Below are positions 23,354 to 30,229 of a stretch of DNA of 41,685 nucleotides, piece after piece. Within the stretch, counting starts at the first letter, position 1; each line of letters begins with the position of its first letter. Location: NCBI GenBank assembly GCA_031271665.1, contig JAISVI010000060.1, positions 1-41,685 on the forward strand, given 5' to 3'. The notes beneath the pieces are model-generated. The model did no database searches and had not been told where the DNA came from. It worked only from the letters and a program-made list of their open reading frames with translations. The position numbers and the translations under genes were made by a program. This DNA comes from Oscillospiraceae bacterium (lineage in GTDB: Bacteria; Bacillota; Clostridia; Oscillospirales; UBA929).

Positions 23354-24733
23354 TTATGCTTTGACGATGGAATAGCTTACGCGGTTGCGCTCGATTACCT
23401 CGCGCCTTTCCGCGAATTTCTCGAAGACCTGCGGGAACACGATATAGCTAAGCACGTCTTCGTCATTGCGGGCCTTTTCGCCGATCTCGGCCTTGCCCGC
23501 CGCGAAGCCCGGGGCAAGCGTTTCGGCATAGCGCCCCGTGTAGGGCTTTTCTTCCCCAAGCACTTTCTTTATAAGCGCGGCGCTTACCGTTCCCGGCGGT
23601 GTGCCGTACTCGCCGCGCAGATAGGCCGTAACCTCTTTGGACACGTTCTTATACCTCTCGCCGACAAGGACGTTTGTCGCGGCCTGGACGCCGACGATCT
23701 GGCTTGTCGGGGTGACAAGCGGCGGATAGCCCATATCCTCGCGCACACGCGGAACCTCGGCAAGCACGTCGGGGAATTTGTCCATGGAGTTGGCGGCCTT
23801 AAGCTGTGAGATAAGGTTTGAAAGCATCCCGCCCGGCACTTGGTAGTTAAGGGCGTCCGTGTCCGTCATAAGGACTTTGGGGTCAAGCGTGCCGTCCTTG
23901 ACATAGGATTCCTGAATCGGGCGGAAATAGTCGTTGATTTTCTGAAGCACCGGGTAATCAATGCCGGTGTCAAAGCCCATTTCTTTAAGCGCGAAGGCAA
24001 GCGTTTCTGTCGCGGGCTGGCTTGTGCCGCCGGACATGCAGGAAATGGCGGTGTCGATAACGTCCGCGCCCGCCTCGATGCCCTTCAGATAAGTCATAAA
24101 GGCAAGCCCCGTCGTACAGTGCGTGTGCAGATGCAGCGTAAGCTTGGAGTTCTCTTTGATGGCCTTTACAAGGTCAAAGCATTCCTGCGGGTTCATAATG
24201 CCCGCCATGTCCTTGATGCAAAGGCTTGACGCGCCCATTTCCTCAATGCGCTTTATAAGCCCGACATAGTTTTCAAGGGTATGTACGGGGCTTGTGGTAT
24301 AGGAAATGGCCACCTGGGCTATACCGCCGTGCTTAATCGTCTCTTTGACCGACACTTCCAGGTTGCGAAGGTCGTTAAGCGCGTCGAATATGCGGATAAC
24401 GTCGATGCCGTTCTTAATCGAAAGCTCGACGAATTTGCGCACAACGTCGTCGGGGTAGTGCTTGTAGCCAAGCAGGTTCTGTCCGCGCAGAAGCATCTGA
24501 AGCTTTGTTTTGGTAACGCGCTTTTTAATGTCACGCAGACGAACCCACGGATCTTCGTCCAGATAGCGCAGACAGGTGTCGAAGGTCGCGCCCCCCCAGC
24601 ACTCGAGAGAGTAATAACCGGCCTTATCCATCGTTTCAAGGATATCCTTGAATTTGGAATACGGAAGGCGCGTGGCAATAAGCGATTGCCCCGCGTCGCG
24701 CAGGACTGTTTCCGTGAACTGCACCTTCTTCAT
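23354..24733 (-). CDS. oadA: Oxaloacetate decarboxylase alpha subunit (carboxyltransferase)
   Basis: 459 residues. TETVLRDAGQSLIATRLP at the N-terminus (metal Asp in LRDAGQ), ECWGGATFDTCLRYL, LLRGQNLLGYKHYPDDVV, KDMAGIMNP, HLHTHCTTG (metal His pair) and the biotin-site region SQLKAANSMDKFPDVLAEVPRVR identify the HMGL-like carboxyltransferase with PYC/OADA domain. The biotinyl domain is encoded separately. It transfers CO2 from oxaloacetate to biotin, giving pyruvate. First gene of the operon, promoter at 24791-24819. Confidence 0.97.
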   Translation of the reverse strand: MKKVQFTETVLRDAGQSLIATRLPYSKFKDILETMDKAGYYSLECWGGATFDTCLRYLDEDPWVRLRDIKKRVTKTKLQMLLRGQNLLGYKHYPDDVVRKFVELSIKNGIDVIRIFDALNDLRNLEVSVKETIKHGGIAQVAISYTTSPVHTLENYVGLIKRIEEMGASSLCIKDMAGIMNPQECFDLVKAIKENSKLTLHLHTHCTTGLAFMTYLKGIEAGADVIDTAISCMSGGTSQPATETLAFALKEMGFDTGIDYPVLQKINDYFRPIQESYVKDGTLDPKVLMTDTDALNYQVPGGMLSNLISQLKAANSMDKFPDVLAEVPRVREDMGYPPLVTPTSQIVGVQAATNVLVGERYKNVSKEVTAYLRGEYGTPPGTVSAALIKKVLGEEKPYTGRYAETLAPGFAAGKAEIGEKARNDEDVLSYIVFPQVFEKFAERREVIERNRVSYSIVKA

Positions 24734-24790
24734 ACTATATCCCCCTGTAGTAGTATTCGGGCAAAGCCCGGTATGTCCGTAACGGGAAAG

Positions 24791-24819
24791 ACTATATCAC
24801 AGATAAGTCTGAATGGCAA
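24791..24819 (-). promoter_or_regulatory. Promoter of the oxaloacetate decarboxylase operon
   Basis: On the minus strand TTGCCA (24819-24814), 17-base spacer, TATAGT (24796-24791). It overlaps the 3' end of the HicB-like gene. The leader of about 50 bases has a small GGGCTTTGCCC hairpin. Confidence 0.72.
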
Positions 24820-25096
24820 TAAAATTGTCAGGCTTTTTTATCGCTGAGTCAGGCTTTTTTATCGCTGCTTTTTTATCGCTGCCGCCGGCCAGTGAATCAA
24901 TATCGGACGCGGCGGGCAGCGCCTCCCCGCGTTCAAGCACCTCTTCAATGCGTCTTTCAAGCACGTCCTTTGCCATAATAACCGCTTCCTCAAGCGTTGC
25001 TCCTTCGGTGTAGCATGGCTGAATATCCGGAAACTTTACAAAGAACCCGCGTTCCTCTCTGGTGAACACGGCAGGATACACGTATTTCATTTTCAT
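24797..25096 (-). CDS. HicB-like protein, orphan, with repeat-encoded tail
   Basis: 99 residues. YPAVFTREERGFFVKFPDIQPCYTEGATLEEAVIMAKDVLERRIEEVLERGEALPAAS is the HicB partial RNase H fold found in HicB antitoxins. There is no HicA toxin beside it. The C-terminus from about residue 75 is built from a tandem DNA repeat (24828-24880) giving KKAAIKKPDSAIKKPD, and lacks the usual DNA-binding tail. AGGGGG precedes ATG 25096. Probably a solitary relic or free-standing HicB-fold protein. Confidence 0.8.
   Translation of the reverse strand: MKMKYVYPAVFTREERGFFVKFPDIQPCYTEGATLEEAVIMAKDVLERRIEEVLERGEALPAASDIDSLAGGSDKKAAIKKPDSAIKKPDNFIAIQTYL
24828..24880. repeat. Short tandem repeat in the HicB-like gene
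   Basis: The unit GTCAGGCTTTTTTATCGCTG occurs twice (starting near 24828 and 24849), followed by a third partial unit GCTTTTTTATCGCTG. Each contains a six-T run and encodes (A/S)IKKPD in the minus frame. Confidence 0.8.
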
Positions 25097-25137
25097 GGCA
25101 GAACCCCCTTGGTTATTTCAATTTTGCATCTGTCAAT

Positions 25138-25569
25138 CTATATACAATCATTCATCGGAGAACTGCCAAATTTCCTTTTATGTCCACCGGCTTTCCAGTC
25201 TCTCAATCGTTTTCCGCGTAATGTCGCCTTTGTTGTTGCGGTATTAAGGACTAAGCAAAAATAACAAGTTGCGCCATGCAGTTCGGGTTGCAACATGCGA
25301 TATGACTGCTGCAATTGATCGATAGCATGCTTGATTTTTTTGTAACTTGATAATTCTATGAAGTAAGCAGCGTTTTTGTCGTCATTAATTACCAGAAAAT
25401 CACACCGTATAGGCTGAGTATTTGGAGGGAAAATATCCCCATCCAGTTTATACTGCCGAACGTGATTTTTATCGCAATTGTATGCATTGTGTACGATCTT
25501 GTTTTCTGACGAGATTATATGTTCCTCTTGTGGCGAACAACGAGATTTGGCATTTCTAAGATATTCCAT
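25138..25569 (-). CDS. Small PD-(D/E)xK-like partner of the AAA15 ATPase, unknown function
   Basis: 143 residues. An N-terminal stretch with paired Cys/His (C32, H36 region) and then IRCDFLVINDDKNAAYFIELSSYKKIKHAIDQLQQ. The D57 ... E72-x-S pattern after two strands, followed by an Ala-Ile-xx-Leu helix, resembles PD-(D/E)xK nuclease cores, but the position of the catalytic Lys holds Ser (K77 could substitute). I recognise the gene only as a recurrent neighbour of AAA15 ATPases. ATG 25569 lies nine bases after GGAGA and overlaps the ATPase gene by 14 bases, indicating a two-gene operon. AT-rich. Confidence 0.6.
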   Translation of the reverse strand: MEYLRNAKSRCSPQEEHIISSENKIVHNAYNCDKNHVRQYKLDGDIFPPNTQPIRCDFLVINDDKNAAYFIELSSYKKIKHAIDQLQQSYRMLQPELHGATCYFCLVLNTATTKATLRGKRLRDWKAGGHKRKFGSSPMNDCI

Positions 25570-26830
25570 CAAGTTGTGTCTCCTTTTGATGAATGTACTT
25601 ATCGAATAACCAGTCAAAGCTATCATTTATATCTCCGGACACACCATCAATAAGTTCGTTAATAATCAATCCGTCTGTGTCAGACAACGCAACTTTCACT
25701 TGCCTTTCATCTATGTGAAAAGCACCAAATTGTTTAGGTAACAGCCATTTCCGCTTATGAATTCTGCTCTTTACATCTTCGTCTAAGAGCTTGCCACACA
25801 AAAGCAATACATTAAACTGCGCGAGTATATACGGGCTATGCGTTGTTACCATAACCGAGTTTTTCGCGTGCGCAAATCCATTTCTGGCAAATATGCTTAG
25901 AAGCTCAACAATTTTCGCCTGTGCGTCAGGATATAGATGGGCTTCAGGTTCTTCAACTATAAACAGAACATTTCTATTGTGATAAGTCAAATACTGCATA
26001 ATATTCAGAACCCACAGGGCTTCCTGTTGTCCTGATGAAGCAAAGTTGATTTTTACATATTTAGATTTGCCATAATAAAGGCGCTCTTGATAATCCTCAT
26101 ATTTATAAACTCCACCCAAAAGTTTTTCACTCTCACTATGAAGCAAGTTAAATACACGCATCATTTCATCATCCTCTTTATTCGGCGAGGGTGCTGCCTC
26201 CGCAAAGAAGGGCCGTGCCTTAATAATAAGTCTTAGGAATTCACGTGTACTATAGTCAATTTTCTCAGAAAACTCTTTGTCCGCTTGCAACATAAAATAG
26301 TTAAGCACATCTGTAAGCAAAGTAATCATACTTCTGCCAGCAGGAACGAACACAACATCCGCATTATCATCAAAAACTTCAAAAACGCGCTGACTAATGC
26401 GCTCGAAATCTCTTGTGGATATTTGCGTTGTCATCATTTTACCTATATCATACATTTTATCTTCCAGTGAATGACTGAATTCCACGTTGTAATACTTATC
26501 GCTGCTAAGAGTTATGGTAGTTTGCACTTTATCCGAGAAGAAGTATTCCACTTTCATTGTCGAAGGCATAATAAAAGATGGCCCAAATAACAGTTTGAGC
26601 TTTTCTTTCAAAACATGTTGTAGTTCATGTTTGATACTTACACTCTTTCCTTGTATTTCATCTTTTGAAATTAAATCAATCAGCTCGTTTTTAATCGTAC
26701 GAAAAAAATACACTAATCTTACAATCGTGCTTTTACCACTGGCTTGTGATCCCGTGAAAACTAAAAACTCATTCATTTCTATTTCGCATTTAGTTAAGGG
26801 TCCAAAATTGTTGATTGTAATTTTATGCAT
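25556..26830 (-). CDS. AAA15-family (OLD/SMC-like) ATPase
   Basis: 424 residues. ITINNFGPLTKCEIEMN at the N-terminus, Walker A GSQASGKST at 27-35, ABC-like signature FASSGQQEAL at 263-272, Walker B LFIVEEPEAHLYPDAQ at 289-304, and H-switch MVTTHSPYIL at 327-336. This is the predicted AAA15 / OLD-like ATPase class used in many phage-defence systems (PARIS AriA, Septu PtuA, retron effectors). No fused Toprim nuclease is present; its partner is the overlapping small gene. AAGAGGAGC before ATG 26830. Markedly AT-rich relative to both flanks, suggesting transfer. Confidence 0.88.
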   Translation of the reverse strand: MHKITINNFGPLTKCEIEMNEFLVFTGSQASGKSTIVRLVYFFRTIKNELIDLISKDEIQGKSVSIKHELQHVLKEKLKLLFGPSFIMPSTMKVEYFFSDKVQTTITLSSDKYYNVEFSHSLEDKMYDIGKMMTTQISTRDFERISQRVFEVFDDNADVVFVPAGRSMITLLTDVLNYFMLQADKEFSEKIDYSTREFLRLIIKARPFFAEAAPSPNKEDDEMMRVFNLLHSESEKLLGGVYKYEDYQERLYYGKSKYVKINFASSGQQEALWVLNIMQYLTYHNRNVLFIVEEPEAHLYPDAQAKIVELLSIFARNGFAHAKNSVMVTTHSPYILAQFNVLLLCGKLLDEDVKSRIHKRKWLLPKQFGAFHIDERQVKVALSDTDGLIINELIDGVSGDINDSFDWLFDKYIHQKETQLDGIS

Positions 26831-26862
26831 AACTGCTCCTCTTCATAACAGATTGTGGAAAG

Positions 26863-26910
26863 ATAATATCATAGACTTTCTTGAACTGTCAAGTTTGAAT
26901 TGATTCAAAC
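26863..26910 (-). promoter_or_regulatory. Promoter and adjacent palindrome of the AAA15 module
   Basis: On the minus strand TTGACA (26892-26887), 18-base spacer, TATTAT (26868-26863). Immediately upstream is the palindrome GTTTGAAT-TG-ATTCAAAC (26893-26910, 8-bp perfect arms). The palindrome touches the -35 box and is a good operator or activator-site candidate. Confidence 0.68.
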
Positions 26911-26923
26911 GAAACCGCCGACG

Positions 26924-27523
26924 CTACATCTTCCCCCTTACCCGCAGAGGCAGTCCAAGGCGGCGGGCAAGGTTTTCACAGGCGGGCGCGTCGGCTTCGC
27001 CCTCTACAATACTCAAAACAACCTCGGGGATATGGGCTTTCGCTTTAGCGGCAAAATCAAGCACCGCGTCAAACGCGCCCTCGCCGTGTTCGGGGCGGCA
27101 GACGCGCGCGTAGTCCCGCGCGTTCGCGGCGTTAAGGGACACGGACGCGCAGTCGATAAGCCCGTTAAACTCCGGGGTTATGTCGCGCCCCGCGATAAGA
27201 CTTCCCTGTCCGTTTGTGTTAAGGCGCACGCGCATACCCGGCCATTCGCTTTTTATCTGTCTCGCGACACCGGTAAGCGCGTCAAGGCGCTCGGTCGGCT
27301 CGCCAAAGCCGCAGAAAACAATCTCGCCGCAGTCTGCCGCGCCCATCCGGCGCAGCGCGGCAAGCACCTCTTCCTCCTGCGGCTCGCGGTCAAGCCAAAG
27401 GCTTTCCGCCTCGCCCACCGCGCTTTGCCCCTCGCGCACGCAGAAGGCACAGCGGTTTGAACAGCGGTTTGTAAGATTGATATAAAGGTTTTTACCTACC
27501 CTGTACACCGGTTGGAATGCCAA
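26924..27523 (-). CDS. TatD-linked radical SAM protein
   Basis: About 199 residues. LYINLTNRCSNRCAFC has the CxxxCxxC cluster of radical SAM enzymes, followed by EIVFCGFGEPTERLDAL, VRLNTNGQGSLIAGRDITPEF and CASVSLNAANARDYARVCRP. This is the short TatD-associated family (TIGR04038-like), always next to tatD; its reaction is unknown. It overlaps tatD. No ATG is available at the right place; I use TTG 27523 preceded by GGGGTCGG, with GTG 27508 as alternative. Confidence 0.88.
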   Translation of the reverse strand: MAFQPVYRVGKNLYINLTNRCSNRCAFCVREGQSAVGEAESLWLDREPQEEEVLAALRRMGAADCGEIVFCGFGEPTERLDALTGVARQIKSEWPGMRVRLNTNGQGSLIAGRDITPEFNGLIDCASVSLNAANARDYARVCRPEHGEGAFDAVLDFAAKAKAHIPEVVLSIVEGEADAPACENLARRLGLPLRVRGKM

Positions 27524-28274
27524 AAAAACCGACCCCGTTTTGAAAAGTAATTTCCGCCGCCTCGTCCGCGCCGACTCCCCAAATCCCCGCAAGCGTTTCC
27601 GTCACGGCGGTAAGCATGGTCGAGTCGCTGCGCGCCCCGCGCCACGGCTGCGGCGCGAGATAGGGCGCGTCCGTCTCGATCATCACGCGCCCGCGCGGCA
27701 CCGCCGTTGCCGCCTCGCGCACCCGACGGGCGTTCGGAAAGGTGATTACGCCGGTAAAGCTTATATACCAGCCCTTTTTGACAAGCTCCCGCGCCATCTC
27801 GGCGCTTCCCGAAAAGCAGTGGAAAACACCGCGCAGCCCCGGAAAGTCGTCTATCGCGCGAAGCGAGTCCGCGTGGGCGTCGCGGTCATGGAAGATCACC
27901 GGGACGTTATGGGCCGCCGCAAGCTGTAACTGCGCGTACAGCGCCCTTTTCTGAACGTCGCGTCCCGGGGTGTCGTAATGGTAGTCAAATCCGACCTCGC
28001 CCAGCGCGACGCATTTTTTGTCTTTAAGCATGGCGGAAAGCATATCGGCGGCGTTTGCGTCAAGGGTGTCGGCGCTTCCGGGATGGACGCCGCAGGCGGC
28101 CCAGACATGGGCAAACTCCCCCGCAAGGGCAACCGCCCTGCGCGAGGAGTCTATGTCGCTGCCGGGATTAAGCACAAGCTCTACCCCCTTAGAGGGCAGC
28201 GAAAGGAGAATCTCCTTCCTGTCGGCGTCAAAGCGCGCGTCGTCGTAATGGGCGTGCGTGTCAAAGAAGCGCAT
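27492..28274 (-). CDS. tatD: TatD-family metal-dependent hydrolase
   Basis: 260 residues, normal length. FFDTHAHYDDARFD (HxH), ACGVHPG, ALGEVGFDYHYD (Glu ligand), PVIFHDRDAH, GVFHCFSG and MIETDAPYLAPQPWRGAR give the complete metal site of TatD DNases (3'-5' exonuclease activity in known members). ATG 28274 overlaps the ricT stop by 14 bases. Part of the operon that in Bacillus subtilis runs holB-ricT...tatD. Confidence 0.95.
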   Translation of the reverse strand: MRFFDTHAHYDDARFDADRKEILLSLPSKGVELVLNPGSDIDSSRRAVALAGEFAHVWAACGVHPGSADTLDANAADMLSAMLKDKKCVALGEVGFDYHYDTPGRDVQKRALYAQLQLAAAHNVPVIFHDRDAHADSLRAIDDFPGLRGVFHCFSGSAEMARELVKKGWYISFTGVITFPNARRVREAATAVPRGRVMIETDAPYLAPQPWRGARSDSTMLTAVTETLAGIWGVGADEAAEITFQNGVGFFGIPTGVQGR

Positions 28275-29127
28275 CGCCGCCCTCGCTTTCGGCGTCCGCC
28301 CTGCCTTGCTTCGCCGCGCCCTTCAGAACCGTCACTTCGCTTTTATGAAAGGTTTTTACCGGCATGTCCGGCGCGGCGTCAAGCCGTACGCTTAACTGCC
28401 CGCGCAGAAGCGATACCCCGGTCACAGTCCCCTTCCCCTGCGGTGTGCGCACAACGGAGTCCGCGCGCGGGGTGTTGGCAAGCAGATCCTCATACGCGTC
28501 CTGCTCGTATTTAAGACAGCACATAAGCCTTCCGCAGGTGCCGGAAATCTTGGTGGGGTTAAGGGAAAGGCTTTGCTCCTTGGCCATTTTAATGGATACG
28601 GGCTGGAACTCGTCAAGGAAGCTTGCGCAGCAGAAGGGTCTTCCGCATACGCCAAGACCGCCAAGCAGCTTGGCCTCGTCGCGTACGCCCACCTGCCTAA
28701 GCTCTATGCGCGTACGGAACACCTGGGCCAAATCCCGCACAAGATCGCGGAAATCAACGCGCCCGTCTGCGGTAAAGAAGAACACTATCTTAGAGCTGTC
28801 AAAGGTGTATTCCACCGTGACAAGCTTCATCTGAAGGCCGTGTTCGCCAATCTTTTTAAGGAATATTCCGGCGGCCTGCTCTTCCTTCTGCTCGTTTTTG
28901 CGCAGAGTTTCCATGTCTTCGGGCGTGGCGATGCGGATTATCTTTCTAAGCGGCGGCACGATTTTCTCGTCCTCGACTTCCCGGCGGGTCATAACGCATT
29001 CGCCGAACTCAAGGCCGCGCTGGGTGTCGGCGATAACTTCCGTACCCTTGCGCAGATCATGTTTTCCCGGGTCAAAGTAATATACGCGCCCGACCTTGCG
29101 GAACCGGACGCCGACAACGGTGGTCAA
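28261..29127 (-). CDS. ricT: PSP1-domain protein RicT (YaaT)
   Basis: 288 residues. GVRFRKVGRVYYFDPG, RVDFRDLVRDLAQVFRTRIELRQVGVRDEAKLLGGLGVCGRPFCCASFL and CGRLMCCLKYE are invariant in RicT/YaaT. In Bacillus RicT joins YlbF and YmcA in an Fe-S complex that helps RNase Y and sporulation phosphorelay; the CC pairs carry the cluster. The start is TTG 29127 after GGGGGAAAA. The 66-base spacer to holB is the heptamer locus 4. Confidence 0.95.
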   Translation of the reverse strand: MTTVVGVRFRKVGRVYYFDPGKHDLRKGTEVIADTQRGLEFGECVMTRREVEDEKIVPPLRKIIRIATPEDMETLRKNEQKEEQAAGIFLKKIGEHGLQMKLVTVEYTFDSSKIVFFFTADGRVDFRDLVRDLAQVFRTRIELRQVGVRDEAKLLGGLGVCGRPFCCASFLDEFQPVSIKMAKEQSLSLNPTKISGTCGRLMCCLKYEQDAYEDLLANTPRADSVVRTPQGKGTVTGVSLLRGQLSVRLDAAPDMPVKTFHKSEVTVLKGAAKQGRADAESEGGDALL

Positions 29128-29145
29128 CAGTTTTCCCCCTTAGGG

Positions 29146-29216
29146 ATAATTGACAATTGACAATTGTTTCTGCCAACTATTAATCGTCCATTGTCAATTG
29201 TCCATTGTCAATTGAC
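29146..29216. repeat. Head-to-head heptamer arrays (locus 4)
   Basis: Left arm 29146-29167 (AATTGACAATTGACAATTG), right arm 29180-29216 (GTCCATTGTCAATTGTCCAT...), inverted around a short centre, so a stem of about 20 bp is possible. It occupies the holB-ricT spacer. The right arm encodes the terminal QLTMDN of HolB and its TGA. Confidence 0.8.
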
Positions 29217-29931
29217 TTAACAGGTGTGCGCAGGCGGCGGGAACGGCGACATTGCGTTCCTGCTCGTCAAGAAGCTTTGTTACGGTATCCGCGAGTGTGT
29301 CCAGAATGGCGGAAGGGGTCTGCGCCAACGCCTTGGCGGTGTGGGTCAGAAGGCTTTCCAAAAAAAGCGCGAACTCCTCGCGGGAGAGCCTTGTAAGCCC
29401 CATGACCGCGGCGCAGACAGCAAGCTCACCCGGCGCGCCCGGCATTTGGTTAAGCGCCGAGATAAGCTCCTTTGCCTGCTTGTCCGTTTCGGGATTTATG
29501 CCCGCCGCCGCCCCGGAGGGCGGCATACGGTGCAGGGCGCAGCGGCTTCGCACCGTGGGCAGAAGCCCCTCGGCCTTTGAGGCAAGAAGGATAAAAAGCA
29601 CGTACGGCGGCGGCTCTTCGATGATTTTCAAAAGCGCGTTCTGCGATATTTCGCTAAGGCCGTCCGCACTTTTGATAAGGAATACGCGCCACGGCGTTAA
29701 AAGCGGGCGGGTAAACGCCTGGGCGCGCATGTGACGTACGCGCTCGGCCTGATCCTTCGTGTCCGCGCCGTCAAGCTCGTACAAATCCGGATGCCCTGTC
29801 TCCGTTAAGAGCGCGATGTCAACTCCAAGCCGCTTCGCGGCAAGCTTCCGCCCGTCTTCCGGAAGCCCGCCCTCAAGGATAAGCGCCTGTACGTCAATAA
29901 GGGCGCTAGAATTTATGGAAGCCTTCGACAT
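29194..29931 (-). CDS. holB: DNA polymerase III delta' subunit
   Basis: About 245 residues, shorter than the usual 310-330. ALILEGGLPEDGRKLAAKRLG replaces the P-loop region, then RVRHMRAQAFTRPLLTPWRVFLIKSADGLSEISQNALLKIIEEPPPYVLFILLASKAEGLLPTVRSRC, the strongest delta' signature. The zinc-finger cysteines of many clamp-loader ATPases are missing. ATG 29931 is internal to darA (26-base overlap) with no ribosome site, so coupling is probable. The QLTMDN tail comes from heptamer locus 4. Confidence 0.88.
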   Translation of the reverse strand: MSKASINSSALIDVQALILEGGLPEDGRKLAAKRLGVDIALLTETGHPDLYELDGADTKDQAERVRHMRAQAFTRPLLTPWRVFLIKSADGLSEISQNALLKIIEEPPPYVLFILLASKAEGLLPTVRSRCALHRMPPSGAAAGINPETDKQAKELISALNQMPGAPGELAVCAAVMGLTRLSREEFALFLESLLTHTAKALAQTPSAILDTLADTVTKLLDEQERNVAVPAACAHLLSQLTMDN

Positions 29932-30229
29932 TAAGGACAAAGACGGTCGCGCCGCCGACGGTGATTTCCACGGGCATGGCGGAGTAATAGCCAAGGCCCA
30001 TCTCGCTTGTTGTCGGAACGACCTGACGGCGGGAATTGCTGTATTTTTCGATGCACTCCAGCGCGCCCTTCAGCTTGTCGTCCTCAAGGCCAAGGATCAC
30101 CGTGACGTTGCCGGACTGAAGAAACCCGCCGGTAGTGGCAAGCTTCGTAACGGGGTATCCGCCCTCGGTAAGCTTCTTTATAACGGTGTGCGCGTCGTCA
30201 TGGTTAAGTATCGCAAGCAGCAGCTTCAC
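29906..30229 (-). CDS. darA: Cyclic di-AMP receptor DarA/PstA (DUF970)
   Basis: 107 residues, PII-like fold. KLLLAILNHDDAHTVIKKLTEGGYPVTKLATTGGFLQSGNVTVILGLEDDKL contains the TTGGFLxxGN loop that binds c-di-AMP in known DarA/PstA, and the C-terminal VGGATVFVLNVEGFHKF strand is conserved. Target protein is unknown. ATG 30229 overlaps the upstream stop as ATGA. Position matches Bacillus yaaQ between yaaO/tmk and holB. Confidence 0.95.
   Translation of the reverse strand: MKLLLAILNHDDAHTVIKKLTEGGYPVTKLATTGGFLQSGNVTVILGLEDDKLKGALECIEKYSNSRRQVVPTTSEMGLGYYSAMPVEITVGGATVFVLNVEGFHKF

Noticed and set aside
25138-26830. Retron or PARIS system
   Set aside because: No reverse transcriptase or ncRNA was seen, and the partner is not a DUF4435-type protein.
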